From an uncultured Lachnospiraceae bacterium (GTDB lineage Bacteria > Bacillota > Clostridia > Lachnospirales > Lachnospiraceae): a DNA stretch of 28,339 bases. The notes under the pieces were generated by a model, which ran no database searches, was not told the DNA's origin, and saw only the letters and a list, made by a program, of their open reading frames with translations. Made by a program: the position numbers and the translations under genes. The stretch is taken from the NCBI GenBank assembly GCA_910585635.1, contig CAJUFE010000064.1:1-28339 (forward strand), written 5' to 3'. Shown piece after piece: positions 1 to 8,248 of this stretch (positions are counted from its first letter, which is position 1; the number at the start of each line of letters is the position of its first letter).

Positions 1-5
1 CTCAT

Positions 6-19
6 GGAGCGAGAGCGCG
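6..19 (+). repeat. 14-bp motif shared with the 10.1-kb inverted-repeat element
   Basis: The 14-mer GGAGCGAGAGCGCG here recurs in reverse orientation at 10124-10137, inside a 139-bp inverted-repeat element, and its first 11 bases recur at 4967-4977. This suggests the edge of an interspersed repeat family lies at the window start. The rest of the element does not match obviously here, so it may be a truncated or diverged copy. Confidence 0.35.
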
Positions 20-148
20 GTGACGTTATGACAGGTCCCTCCCGGAGCGGACCTTTTGCAACATCACTATAGCGATAGGTCTCCCTGGGCATTGGATATG
101 AAAAGCAACCCTTTGAAGGTTTCTATATAAAAGATCTGCAAAAAGTGC

Positions 149-177
149 TGGAAATATATTACAGAATATGCTAAGAT
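149..177 (+). promoter_or_regulatory. Possible promoter for the tlyA operon
   Basis: TAAGAT at 172-177 is preceded by TGC, giving an extended -10 (TGCTAAGAT). A weak -35, TGGAAA at 149-154, lies 17 bases upstream. The surrounding 120-200 stretch is AT-rich, unlike the genes around it, and the tlyA start follows 22 bases after the -10. The motif match is moderate and no other promoter evidence exists. Confidence 0.3.
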
Positions 178-199
178 AGACAGCAGAGGTCGATAAACT

Positions 200-1003
200 A
201 TGAAGGAACGATTGGACGTGCTCTTAGTGGAGCGGGGTCTGGCCCCGTCCAGGGAGAAGGCGAAGGCCGTGATCATGGCCGGGATCGTCTACGTGGACGG
301 ACAGAAGGAGGACAAGGCCGGGACCACTTTTGAGGATACAGTGGAGATCCAGGTGCGGGGATCCACCCTGCGGTATGTGAGCCGCGGAGGGCTGAAGCTG
401 GAGAAGGCGGTGGAGGCCTTTGCCCTGGACCTTGAGGGGAAGGTGTGCATGGATGTGGGGGCCTCTACGGGCGGCTTTACGGACTGTATGCTGCAGAACG
501 GGGCGGCGAAGGTCTACGCGGTGGATGTGGGACACGGCCAGCTGGACTGGAAACTGCGCAACGATCCGCGGGTGATCTGCATGGAGAAGACCAACATCCG
601 TTACGTGACTCCGGGGGACATACCGGAGACACTGGACTTTGCTTCGATCGATGTGTCCTTCATCTCCCTGACCAAGGTGCTGGGACCGGTGAAGGCTCTC
701 TTAAAAGAAGATGGCCAGGTGGTCTGTCTGATCAAGCCCCAGTTCGAGGCAGGCCGCAAGGAGGTGGGGAAGAAGGGCGTGGTGCGGGATAAGGCTGTTC
801 ATCTGGAGGTGATCTGCATGGTGGCGGCTTATGCCCGCCAGATCGGCTTTCAGATCAGCGGCCTGGATTTTTCCCCTGTCCGGGGGCCGGAGGGGAACAT
901 CGAGTATCTGCTGTATCTGAAAAATGGGTCCGGTGAGGGACAGACCGGGGCGGACCTGCCGGATGCGGCCGCGGTGGTGGAGGCTTCCCACCAGGCGCTG
1001 TAG
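200..1003 (+). CDS. tlyA: TlyA family rRNA (cytidine-2'-O)-methyltransferase / hemolysin A homologue
   Basis: This protein of 267 residues, the usual family length, has an N-terminal S4 RNA-binding domain (about residues 3-62) followed by an FtsJ-like SAM-dependent methyltransferase domain. The linker carries the family motif SRGGLKLEKA near residue 61. The SAM-binding glycine loop DVGASTGGF lies at residues 85-93, and SIDVSFISL and IKPQFEAG further on are typical of TlyA. Actinobacterial TlyA methylates ribose 2'-O in 16S and 23S rRNA; the Firmicutes orthologue (YqxC) is less studied, so the exact target is inferred. It is the first of a rightward run tlyA-nadK-argR-recN, a conserved order in Bacillus and Clostridia. 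The start follows CAGAGG, a modest ribosome binding site. Confidence 0.93.
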   Translation: MKERLDVLLVERGLAPSREKAKAVIMAGIVYVDGQKEDKAGTTFEDTVEIQVRGSTLRYVSRGGLKLEKAVEAFALDLEGKVCMDVGASTGGFTDCMLQNGAAKVYAVDVGHGQLDWKLRNDPRVICMEKTNIRYVTPGDIPETLDFASIDVSFISLTKVLGPVKALLKEDGQVVCLIKPQFEAGRKEVGKKGVVRDKAVHLEVICMVAAYARQIGFQISGLDFSPVRGPEGNIEYLLYLKNGSGEGQTGADLPDAAAVVEASHQAL

Positions 1004-1073
1004 GGCGGATGACGGACCAGGCAGCAGGGGTATTGAAAGGTATATCAAAAGAAAAGAAAGACGGTGATCGGCG

Positions 1074-1925
1074 ATGGAGAAGGCGCTCAGATCGTTTTAT
1101 ATCGTGACGAACCTGGATAAGGAGGGGGCCGCCAGGACAGAAGAGGAGATCCGGGCCTATCTTTTGGGCAGCGGAGCCAGGTGCCAAGTCCGGAGTACTG
1201 CCGGGTCTGGGAGAAGAGGCTACACGGATCCTTCCCGGGTGCCGGAGGATACGGATTGTGTGATCACGATCGGAGGGGATGGGACCCTGATCCAGGCGGC
1301 CAGGGATCTGGCCGGGCGAAAGATCCCGCTGATCGGGGTGAACCGGGGGCATCTGGGCTATCTGACCCAGGTGAACGCGGGGCAGGGGCCGGAGAAGATG
1401 CTGGACGCCCTCCTCACGGGAAGATACCAGAGGGATACCCGGATGATGCTGGAGGGGCAGGTGGTCCGAAAGGGAAGGCCTGTTTTTTCGGATATCGCGT
1501 TAAATGAGATCGTGATCAGTCGGAAAGACATGCTGAAGCCTCTCCATTTCCGCATCTTCGTCAACGGGAGCTTTCTGAACGATCACACGGCGGACGGCAT
1601 GATCATCGCCACGCCCACCGGTTCCACGGCGTATAACCTTTCTGCAGGAGGGCCGATCGTCATGCCGGGGGCCAGGATGATCTTGCTCACGCCGATCTGT
1701 CCCCATGCCTTGAACGCCAGGAGCATCATCCTCCCGGCAGAGGATGAGGTGAAGATCTGCGTCCTGGAGGAGGGGAGTATAGCAGCCTTTGACGGGGATC
1801 CGGCAGATGAGGTAGAACTGGGAGATGAGATCGTGATCCGGCAGTCCGGGCTGGACACGGTGCTGATCCAGCTGGAGCAGGTATCCTTCCTGCAGAACCT
1901 GAGCAATAAGATGGCAGGGGTGTGA
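1074..1925 (+). CDS. nadK: NAD kinase
   Basis: ATP (or polyphosphate)-dependent NAD kinase, which makes NADP+ from NAD+ in the cytosol. The 283-residue length fits the family. The catalytic GGDGT motif is at residues 67-71, followed by the ALNEIVISR segment that contacts NAD and by PTGSTAYNLSAGGPIV near residue 181, the other diagnostic motif of the fold. The C-terminal beta-sandwich ends in a family-like EQVSFLQNL segment. It lies 70 bases after tlyA and ahead of argR in the same direction, so probably in one transcript. The N-terminal 60 residues are the least conserved part, which is usual. Confidence 0.95.
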   Translation: MEKALRSFYIVTNLDKEGAARTEEEIRAYLLGSGARCQVRSTAGSGRRGYTDPSRVPEDTDCVITIGGDGTLIQAARDLAGRKIPLIGVNRGHLGYLTQVNAGQGPEKMLDALLTGRYQRDTRMMLEGQVVRKGRPVFSDIALNEIVISRKDMLKPLHFRIFVNGSFLNDHTADGMIIATPTGSTAYNLSAGGPIVMPGARMILLTPICPHALNARSIILPAEDEVKICVLEEGSIAAFDGDPADEVELGDEIVIRQSGLDTVLIQLEQVSFLQNLSNKMAGV

Positions 1926-1967
1926 ACGGGAAAGGGTAATAGAGATACCGCAGAAAGGGGCCGGTCG

Positions 1968-2006
1968 ATGGGCAGGATCATCGATGACGTACGCAGGATG
2001 CGGTAA
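1968..2006 (+). CDS. Possible 12-residue arginine-rich leader peptide ahead of argR
   Basis: A short frame ATG...TAA encodes MGRIIDDVRRMR, four Arg in twelve residues. GAAAGGGG at 1953-1960 is a plausible ribosome binding site seven bases upstream. It ends 36 bases before the chosen argR start. An Arg-rich short frame before the arginine repressor could be an attenuation-type leader, but it is also short enough to occur by chance, and Arg codons are common in this GC-rich region. Confidence 0.25.
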   Translation: MGRIIDDVRRMR

Positions 2007-2042
2007 AAAGATCGGGAAGATAAGATGGCGGGGGTATGGCAA

Positions 2043-2489
2043 ATGAAAGTGGAGCGTCACAGCAAGATCGTGGAATTGATCGGAAAATATGAGATCGAGA
2101 CACAGGAGGAGCTGGCAGAGCGTCTGCACCAGGCCGGTTTTAAGGTGACCCAGGCTACGGTGTCCAGGGATATCCGGGAGCTGAAGCTGACCAAGGCGCC
2201 GTCCGAGGACGGGAAGCAGCGGTATATGGTGCTCCAGAGCCAGGGGAATTTCAGCGACAAATATATCCGGATCCTCCAGGACGGGTTCCTGAGCATGGAT
2301 ATGGCCCAGAACATCCTGGTGATCCGGACCGTGTCCGGCATGGCCATGGCGGTGGCGGCGGCTCTGGACGCGATCCGTTTCCAAGAGATCGTGGGCTGCA
2401 TCGCCGGGGATGATACGATCATGTGCGCGGTGCGCAGCGTGGATGATACCATATTGGTGATGGATAAGCTTAAAAAGCTGTTGGGCTGA
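2043..2489 (+). CDS. argR: Arginine repressor ArgR/AhrC
   Basis: Hexameric arginine-responsive regulator of arginine biosynthesis and catabolism. The N-terminal winged helix-turn-helix begins RHSKIVELI and contains VTQATVSRDIRELKL, the DNA-recognition segment typical of ArgR/AhrC. The C-terminal oligomerisation and arginine-binding domain carries GCIAGDDTIMCAVRS, with the conserved Asp pair. The start at 2043 (MKVERHSKI) matches family N-termini and follows a G-rich stretch; an in-frame ATG at 2025 would add six residues and cannot be excluded. Length is about 148 residues, normal for the family. It lies 13 bases before recN, the same order as ahrC-recN in Bacillus subtilis. Confidence 0.93.
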   Translation: MKVERHSKIVELIGKYEIETQEELAERLHQAGFKVTQATVSRDIRELKLTKAPSEDGKQRYMVLQSQGNFSDKYIRILQDGFLSMDMAQNILVIRTVSGMAMAVAAALDAIRFQEIVGCIAGDDTIMCAVRSVDDTILVMDKLKKLLG

Positions 2490-2502
2490 GAGGAGGGAGC
2501 AG

Positions 2503-4161
2503 ATGCTTCTGGAATTGCAGGTGAAGAACCTGGCTCTGATCGAGCAGGCCAGGGTGGAGTTCGGCCAGGGGTTAAATATCCTGACCGGTGAGACCGGTGC
2601 CGGAAAGTCGATCATCATAGGCTCTGTGAACATGGCGCTGGGCGGGAAGGCTTCCCGGGACAGCATCCGCCAGGGGGCGGACAGCGCGTACATAGAGCTG
2701 CTTTTTTCTGTGGACACCAAGGAGCAGAGAGCGGCTTTGCGGGAGCTGGAGCTGGAGCCCTCGGAGGATGGCCTCCTGATCGTCTCCCGCAGGATCTATC
2801 CCACCCGGAGCGTGGCGAAAGTCAATGATGAGACCGTTACGGCCGGGAAGCTCAAGCAGGTCACCAGCCTCCTGATCGATATCCACGGCCAGCATGAGCA
2901 TCAGTCCCTGCTGCATATCCATAAGCACCTGGAGATCCTGGACGCCTATGCCAGGAGTAAGACAGCTCCCTGGAAGGAGAAGATCGGGCAGGCGTTCAAG
3001 ACGTACCGCAGCTTGAAGGAGCGGCTGGCCTCCATGGAGGGCGGCAAGGAGGAGCGGGTCCGGGAAGCGGATTTCTGCCGCTTTGAGATCGAGAGCATCG
3101 AAAAAGCTGCTCTGCGGGAGGGGGAAGAGGAGGAGCTGACAGCCAGGTACCGGAAGCTCTCCCACGCCCTGAAGATCGTGGAAGGTCTGTCAGAGGCCTA
3201 CGAGGCGTTGGACGGAGAAGGGATCGCCCGGGCGGTGCGGGCGGTGGATCAGGTGTCCGGCTACGACGAGGCTCTGCAGCCGATCCGGGATCAGATCTAC
3301 GATGTGGAATCCCTGGTGAACGACCTTGGCCGCTCGATCAAGGAGTATATGGATGACTGTACCTTTGAGGAAGGCGAGTTCAAGGAGATCGAGGCGCGCC
3401 TGGATGTGATCCATGGTCTCCAGGCCAAGTATGGCGGCACAGTCTCCCAGGTGCTGGCCGTGCTGGCGGAAAAAAAGGCCAGGCTGGAGGAGCTGGAGCA
3501 TTTTGACGAGATCCGGGAGGGCTTGCAGGCGGAGCTAAAGACCGCCACGGGCCAGTTAGAGAAGGCCTGCGCCAGCTTATCCCAGATCCGAAAAAAGGCG
3601 GGGGAGGAGCTGGCCCGCAGGATGAAGGCCAGCTTGGTGGATCTGAACTTCCTGGATGTGGAGTTCGTCATGGACTTTCGGAAGCTGGAGCATTATACAG
3701 CGAACGGCTATGACGAGGCGGAGTTTTTGATCTCCACCAATCCCGGTCAGCCGGTGAAGCCCTTAAAGGCGGTGGCCTCCGGCGGCGAGCTGTCCAGGAT
3801 CATGCTGGCCTTAAAGACGGTGCTGGCGGATACCGATGAGATCCCCACCTTGATCTTCGACGAGGTGGATACGGGGATCAGCGGCCGGACGGCCCAGATG
3901 GTATCAGAGAAGCTAAAGGAGATCTCGAAGTCCCATCAGGTCATCTGCATCACCCATCTGCCCCAGATCGCTTCCATGGCGGACTGCCATTTCGAGATCG
4001 CCAAGTCCGTCCAGAAGGGAAAGACGGTGACCGGCATCCGCCGTCTGGATGAGGAGGAGTCGATCGATGAGCTGGCCAGGCTTTTGGGCGGGGCGAAGAT
4101 CACCGATGCCGTCCGCCAGAACGCCAGGGAGATGAAGGAACTGGCCGGGCGGGCCAGATGA
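2503..4161 (+). CDS. recN: DNA repair protein RecN
   Basis: SMC-like ATPase acting in double-strand-break repair. The 552 residues match the family. Walker A GETGAGKS is at residues 29-36; IDIHGQHEHQSLL follows, a RecN hallmark. The middle (about 150-370) is rich in Glu, Lys and Leu and is predicted to form the coiled-coil arms. The ABC signature ASGGELSRIM is near residue 427 and Walker B LIFDEVDTGISG near 450-461; the C-terminal ICITHLPQIASMAD segment contains the conserved His switch. AGGAGG precedes the start. It is the fourth gene of the housekeeping run. In Bacillus, recN is followed by spoIVB and spo0A; here it is followed by a HAD phosphatase. Confidence 0.96.
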   Translation: MLLELQVKNLALIEQARVEFGQGLNILTGETGAGKSIIIGSVNMALGGKASRDSIRQGADSAYIELLFSVDTKEQRAALRELELEPSEDGLLIVSRRIYPTRSVAKVNDETVTAGKLKQVTSLLIDIHGQHEHQSLLHIHKHLEILDAYARSKTAPWKEKIGQAFKTYRSLKERLASMEGGKEERVREADFCRFEIESIEKAALREGEEEELTARYRKLSHALKIVEGLSEAYEALDGEGIARAVRAVDQVSGYDEALQPIRDQIYDVESLVNDLGRSIKEYMDDCTFEEGEFKEIEARLDVIHGLQAKYGGTVSQVLAVLAEKKARLEELEHFDEIREGLQAELKTATGQLEKACASLSQIRKKAGEELARRMKASLVDLNFLDVEFVMDFRKLEHYTANGYDEAEFLISTNPGQPVKPLKAVASGGELSRIMLALKTVLADTDEIPTLIFDEVDTGISGRTAQMVSEKLKEISKSHQVICITHLPQIASMADCHFEIAKSVQKGKTVTGIRRLDEEESIDELARLLGGAKITDAVRQNAREMKELAGRAR

Positions 4162-4177
4162 GCCGGGAGGGACAGGT

Positions 4178-4945
4178 ATGAAAGCGATCTTTTTTGATAT
4201 CGACGGCACGCTGACCGACCGGGCCAGCGGGAAGATCGTCCCCAGTGTATACGGGACGATCCAGCGGCTGCAGCAGAAGGGGCATCTGACCGGGATCGTC
4301 ACCGGCAGGGCCCTCTATAAGACCCGCGCTGTGGCAAAGGAGCTGGGGATCGACCATATCGTCAGCAATGGGGGCGCGGCTCTGGCCGTCCACGGCCAGG
4401 TGGTGGAAAACCGCCCCTTAGACCGGGAAAAGGCCCTGTCTATCTGCAAGAACGCTATGGCGGCCGGTTACGGCCTGCTGATCGCCTTCGAGGACAGCCC
4501 CAGCGTGTGGATGCCGGATGAGCGGTTTTTAGAGCAGTGCGGGGAGCGTAAAGAACCTACCCAGTATATCCTGAAGGAGGATCTGGACTTAGAGCAGGTC
4601 CCGGCATTTTATAAGCTGTACCTGTCCATCCCCCAGGAGGATGAGCCTAAGCTCCCCTGGATCCACGCCTTGCCCAGTCTGCGGTTCGAGTCGGAATATC
4701 TCATGTATCAGTATGATGAAAAGGATGAGGGGATCCGGCGGATGATGCGGGTCTTAGGGCGGGACATAGCGGATGTGGTGGTGTTCGGCGATGACACGAA
4801 CGACCTGGTGATGTTCCGACCGGAATGGTTCTCGGTCGCCATGGGCAACGCCTGCCAGGCGCTGAAGGATAGGGCGGATTTTGTGACAAAGAGAAATGTG
4901 GAAGACGGGATCTGGTATGCCTGTGAGCATTTCGGGTGGATCTAG
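4178..4945 (+). CDS. Cof-type HAD family hydrolase (phosphatase)
   Basis: HAD superfamily phosphatase of the Cof/IIB type, 255 residues. Motif I FFDIDGTLTD contains the nucleophile and acid Asp residues (D7 and D9); motif II is ITGRA-like (IVTGRALYKT near 47); motif IV FGDDTNDLVMF near 207 supplies the Mg-binding acids; AMGNACQALKDRADFVT follows as in Cof proteins. The C2-type cap lies between motifs II and III. Substrate is not predictable: relatives dephosphorylate sugar phosphates, pyridoxal phosphate or FMN. It lies 16 bases after recN with GGGAGG before its start, so it is probably co-transcribed, and a hairpin terminator follows. Confidence 0.88.
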   Translation: MKAIFFDIDGTLTDRASGKIVPSVYGTIQRLQQKGHLTGIVTGRALYKTRAVAKELGIDHIVSNGGAALAVHGQVVENRPLDREKALSICKNAMAAGYGLLIAFEDSPSVWMPDERFLEQCGERKEPTQYILKEDLDLEQVPAFYKLYLSIPQEDEPKLPWIHALPSLRFESEYLMYQYDEKDEGIRRMMRVLGRDIADVVVFGDDTNDLVMFRPEWFSVAMGNACQALKDRADFVTKRNVEDGIWYACEHFGWI

Positions 4946-5005
4946 CAGCTGGGGAGTGGATAGCCTGGAGCGAGAGCAGCATCAGATGGATCTGTGGATC
5001 TGGAG

Positions 5006-5041
5006 CGGCGGCTTTGAGAGGATCAGAGCCGCCGTTTTGTT
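5006..5041 (+). terminator. Rho-independent terminator after the tlyA-recN-HAD run
   Basis: Eight-base arms CGGCGGCT (5006-5013) and AGCCGCCG (5027-5034) enclose a 13-base loop and are followed by TTTTGTT. It lies 60 bases after the HAD gene and before the convergent VOC gene. The T-run is on the plus side, so it terminates the rightward transcript. Confidence 0.8.
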
Positions 5042-5114
5042 ATGGGGAGACAGCGGATGCGCACATTTGAAAAAGATCTTTGTGGACAGAGCGCTGGAGA
5101 TCTTACGGTCTTGC

Positions 5115-5870
5115 TCACTGGATGGCGTACTTCACCTGATAGCTGTCCTCGGAGTAGCACATGACCTCGATCTCATTATCATCCGGATCCTGCATATAGA
5201 AATTATAGGTGTTCTCCGAATGCTTTACCGGGACATAGGCTTCGGTATAGGGCATACCGGCTGTCTTTGGGCCGTGCCAGATCTGGATCCCTTTATCCGC
5301 CATATCCTGGACGAAGGCCACGATATCCCGGACGATCAGGGCGTAGTGGCATTGGCCTTTGTTGTTGGTGCAGTTATCCTTAGGATAGACATGGTGGATC
5401 AGCTCCACGGTCTGGAAGCCATTGATGCGGATCAGTGCGCGGCGGCTGTCCTGTTCGACCACATCCAGCTGGAAGATCTGGGTGTAGAAGTCGATGGATC
5501 GCTGCAGGTCCTTTACATGGTAGGTCACCCTGGAGATATATGGATCTCCGTTGCCCAGCATCCAGGTGTTCTGCTCCGGGTCCTGCACACGGGTCCCAGC
5601 CCCCTCCCCCAGGGTGGCGTACTGATACGAATACCACTCGTCATGGTTGACCCCGTCATAGTCCTTCCAGGTAAGGACGCTGCTCTCCGGGAAGATCTCG
5701 ATGAACTGCCCCTTTCGCAGCTGGTAATAGATGATATAGTCCTCTCCCGGCACCTTCTGCAGCACAAAGCCCACCTTCAGGCCAAGTGTGTCCTCATACC
5801 AAGCTCTGGACCTTGCGGTATCCTTAAGCTTAAAGCTGACATGTCCGATCTCTTTGATATTGCTGTTCAT
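5115..5870 (-). CDS. VOC family protein (two glyoxalase/bleomycin-resistance-type domains)
   Basis: A 251-residue protein made of two vicinal-oxygen-chelate modules. The first begins IGHVSFKLKDTARSRAWYED and includes QFIEIF; the second begins ISRVTYHVKDLQRSIDFYTQ and includes HYALIVRDI and NEIEVMCY. The His and Glu residues at the ends of these strands are the usual metal ligands of the fold. Members include dioxygenases, isomerases, glyoxalases and resistance proteins, so the reaction is not determined. AAGGAGG precedes the ATG. It is downstream of, and in the same direction as, the RpiR-type regulator, 88 bases apart, so it may belong to the sugar locus. Confidence 0.85.
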   Translation of the reverse strand: MNSNIKEIGHVSFKLKDTARSRAWYEDTLGLKVGFVLQKVPGEDYIIYYQLRKGQFIEIFPESSVLTWKDYDGVNHDEWYSYQYATLGEGAGTRVQDPEQNTWMLGNGDPYISRVTYHVKDLQRSIDFYTQIFQLDVVEQDSRRALIRINGFQTVELIHHVYPKDNCTNNKGQCHYALIVRDIVAFVQDMADKGIQIWHGPKTAGMPYTEAYVPVKHSENTYNFYMQDPDDNEIEVMCYSEDSYQVKYAIQ

Positions 5871-5940
5871 AAAGTCCTCCTTGTTTTAAAAGCATGTGTA
5901 TAAGAGTATGCGTGAAAAGATCATATGTGGAAAAGCGTGT

Positions 5941-5969
5941 GGGTCAAAAACGTGCGGGTCAAAAACGTG
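5941..5969. repeat. 15-bp tandem duplication spanning the rpiR stop codon
   Basis: GGGTCAAAAACGTG occurs at 5941-5954 and again at 5956-5969, with a 15-base period. The inner copy contains the stop codon of the leftward regulator gene (TCA on the plus strand at 5959-5961). The duplication therefore lies across the 3' end of the gene. Confidence 0.7.
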
Positions 5970-6819
5970 TGTCGCGGTGCTCTTCGATATTCCGCATCCG
6001 CCGGTCGTGGCTTTGGCCGTATTTACGCACATAGATGCAGGAATACAGGACGTTCAAGACATATTCGGTGGCTGTCTGGGAGGAGAAGGTAGCCTGCTTG
6101 TTCCACTTGTCCTCAGAGACCGGCATAGGGAGAACAATCTGCGCGTGCTTGCCGATCATGGAGCCAGGATCGGAGGTCACGGCGATGATCGGGACCCGGT
6201 GCCGCCGTAGGATCTTCACCTGATCGAAGACCACTCTGGTGTTGCCGCTGTAGGAGACGACGATGGCGCAGTCCTTGTCTGTCAGGATATCCGCCAGGGC
6301 GTCATGCTCGCCGGAAAAGGGAACGGTGAGGATGAGCTCGTCGATCTTCAGCATATTGGCCCGGAAGATCAGCCCTTTGATGAAGGAATCCCCCAGACCG
6401 AAGAGTGCGGTCCGGCGGGAGGCGATGATCAGATCCACCGCCCGCTTGATCTCCCGGGAGCTCTGGGCTAGCAGTCCATAGGAGGAGTTTAAGGTATTGG
6501 TCATGATCACCGACATCTTCTGGGCGATATCCAGGATGCTGTCACTGCCCTGGAATGGGAAATCATAATCCACCGGTCCCATGTCGCTTAACTGCCGCTC
6601 CAGCTCCGCCGCATAGCGGATCTTAAAATCCTTAAAGCCCTCTAGCCCGATCTTCCGACATAGACGGACCAGGGAGGAGGTGGAGGTAAAGGTGGCCCGG
6701 CAGATCTCCTGGGCGGACATCCGCAGCACCGCCTCCTTGTGGTCAAGGATATAGTTTGCTATCTCTGTTTCTGAATTTGAAAGATCATCCTGGCTGGCCA
6801 GCATCTCTGAGATCTTCAT
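5959..6819 (-). CDS. MurR/RpiR family transcriptional regulator
   Basis: Sugar-phosphate-responsive regulator of 286 residues. The N-terminal HTH_6 domain (about 1-77) includes SNSETEIANYILDH and FTSTSSLVRLCRKIGLEGF, the typical recognition region. The C-terminal SIS domain (about 115-250) includes TALFGLGDSF and AIVVSYSGNTRVV, the phosphosugar-binding loops. The start at 6819 was chosen because AGGAGG lies just upstream; a longer reading to 6879 has no such site. It diverges from the PTS genes across a 304-base gap and is the probable regulator of that operon, responding to a phosphorylated sugar. Confidence 0.9.
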   Translation of the reverse strand: MKISEMLASQDDLSNSETEIANYILDHKEAVLRMSAQEICRATFTSTSSLVRLCRKIGLEGFKDFKIRYAAELERQLSDMGPVDYDFPFQGSDSILDIAQKMSVIMTNTLNSSYGLLAQSSREIKRAVDLIIASRRTALFGLGDSFIKGLIFRANMLKIDELILTVPFSGEHDALADILTDKDCAIVVSYSGNTRVVFDQVKILRRHRVPIIAVTSDPGSMIGKHAQIVLPMPVSEDKWNKQATFSSQTATEYVLNVLYSCIYVRKYGQSHDRRMRNIEEHRDTRF

Positions 6820-6956
6820 ATGATAACCTCCTGTCTGGATCATACACAAATCATCGCATATTGAAAAGGCGATCGTCAAGTATTGTCACAAAGTTCAAAG
6901 AAAAAAGGACGCCGGGCTGGTATCCTTGAACGTTTTTACAAGGAACGACCTCCCTA

Positions 6957-6986
6957 TTTACAGCGCTTGTGAGGATGTTGTATAGT
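6957..6986 (+). promoter_or_regulatory. Possible promoter of the PTS operon
   Basis: TTTACA (6957-6962) and TATAGT (6981-6986) are separated by 18 bases and point toward the PTS genes, about 138 bases before the IIC start. The rest of the 304-base divergent gap (6820-7123) holds no gene. It includes CCTTG/CAAGG inverted arms at about 6924-6943 that could be an RpiR operator, but this is only suggestive. Confidence 0.35.
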
Positions 6987-7123
6987 TCGGTCAGGAGCAA
7001 GATGAGCAGAGTGAGGGGAGGGCGGCCGGTAACAGTCCAGGATATCTGGAGGGTTACGGCGACCACAGAAAAAGCGGGTCCCTGTCACATGCGCGAGATT
7101 TCATGTACGAAAGGAGTAGCAAA

Positions 7124-8239
7124 ATGTCTGAAGTAGTGGAGGTCTTTAAAAACGCAAAAAAGCATATCCTGGCCGGCGTGTCCTATCTGATCCCGGTGGT
7201 AGTGGTGGGCGGTATCTGCTGCGGCCTGGGTGTGGCCTTCGGCGGCACCGCGCCCTGGGAGGCGCCCGGGACGATCGGGTATTTTATGTTCACCTTAGGG
7301 AAGTATGGCCTGAACCTGATGCCGGCGGTGATCGCGGCTTATATCGCCTATTCGATCGCTGATAAACCGGCCATCGCCCCCGGCCTGATCATCGGGCAGG
7401 TGGCCCAGGACTGCGGCGCGGGCTTTCTGGGCGGGATCCTGGCAGGCTTCTTTGTGGGGACCGTCGTCCTCTTGATGAAGAAGGTTAAGGTGGACAAGAG
7501 CTTTTCGGCGCTGTGGTCCATCATCGTGATCCCCACCGTGGTCGCCATGGTCGGCGCGTTTTTGATGCAGATTACCGTAGGGCCTCTCATCGTGGCCTTT
7601 ACAGACTGGCTGACCGTGTTCGTGGGCGGGATGGGGACCAGCAGCATGATCATCCTGGCGGTGGTCTTCGGTTTCTTCGGCTCGATCGATCTGGGCCTGT
7701 TCGGGAATAAGGCCCTGGGCGCGATCCCGCTGGCCATGCTCTCCACCATCGATCCGGCCACGGGGATGCCGGTCATGGTGGCTCAGAGGCTCCTGCTGAT
7801 GGGGTGTACGACCTGTGCGATCCCTCCGCTGGTGTGCTGTCTGGCCCGTTATCTAAAGCCTGCTGTGTTCACGGATGAAGAAAAGGAGGCAGCTACCGCG
7901 GCCGGGTTTTTAGGGATCTTCGCGATCACAGAAGGTGCGATCCCCCTTGCATTGTCGGACAAGATCGTGTATGCTGGCTGCATCATCGGCACGATCGCAG
8001 GGGTCGTGGCGGTCAGCCTGACGGGCGCCGGTTCCATCGTGAACTGGGGCGGCCTCCCCAATCTGGCAGGCAATACCAACATCCCGGCTACCCTGCTGGC
8101 CTGGGCCATAGGGATCGCGGTCGGCGCCATGTTCATCGTCCTGTTTAAAAAGACCCGGAATGACGGGGGACAGAAGGCGGACGTGGCCGCTGAGGTAAAG
8201 ATCACACAGAAAGGAGACGAAGTCGATCTGGACTTCTGA
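7124..8239 (+). CDS. PTS fructose-family transporter subunit IIC
   Basis: Membrane channel component of a phosphotransferase sugar importer, about 371 residues. Multiple hydrophobic helices are evident, for example ILAGVSYLIPVVVVGGICCG near the start, and the fructose-type motif GFFGSIDLGLFGNKALGAIP lies mid-protein. FAITEGAIPLAL near residue 270 is the family signature for substrate binding. The start at 7124 was chosen because AAAGGAG lies 6 bases upstream; an earlier ATG at 7103 would add seven residues. It is the first gene of an IIC-IIA-IIB operon. The transported sugar is unknown: this subfamily also serves mannose derivatives and other ketoses. Confidence 0.92.
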   Translation: MSEVVEVFKNAKKHILAGVSYLIPVVVVGGICCGLGVAFGGTAPWEAPGTIGYFMFTLGKYGLNLMPAVIAAYIAYSIADKPAIAPGLIIGQVAQDCGAGFLGGILAGFFVGTVVLLMKKVKVDKSFSALWSIIVIPTVVAMVGAFLMQITVGPLIVAFTDWLTVFVGGMGTSSMIILAVVFGFFGSIDLGLFGNKALGAIPLAMLSTIDPATGMPVMVAQRLLLMGCTTCAIPPLVCCLARYLKPAVFTDEEKEAATAAGFLGIFAITEGAIPLALSDKIVYAGCIIGTIAGVVAVSLTGAGSIVNWGGLPNLAGNTNIPATLLAWAIGIAVGAMFIVLFKKTRNDGGQKADVAAEVKITQKGDEVDLDF

Positions 8240-8248
8240 TGAGAGCTT

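Noticed and set aside
1500..2720. Long leftward open frame (about 406 codons) opposite nadK, argR and recN
   Set aside because: It overlies three strongly supported genes on the other strand; its His/Pro/Leu-rich composition is that of an antisense shadow in GC-rich DNA.
4896..5903. Rightward open frame of about 335 codons opposite the VOC gene
   Set aside because: The VOC gene has family motifs and a good ribosome binding site; the rightward frame is Leu/Ile/Asp/Val-rich shadow and crosses a terminator.
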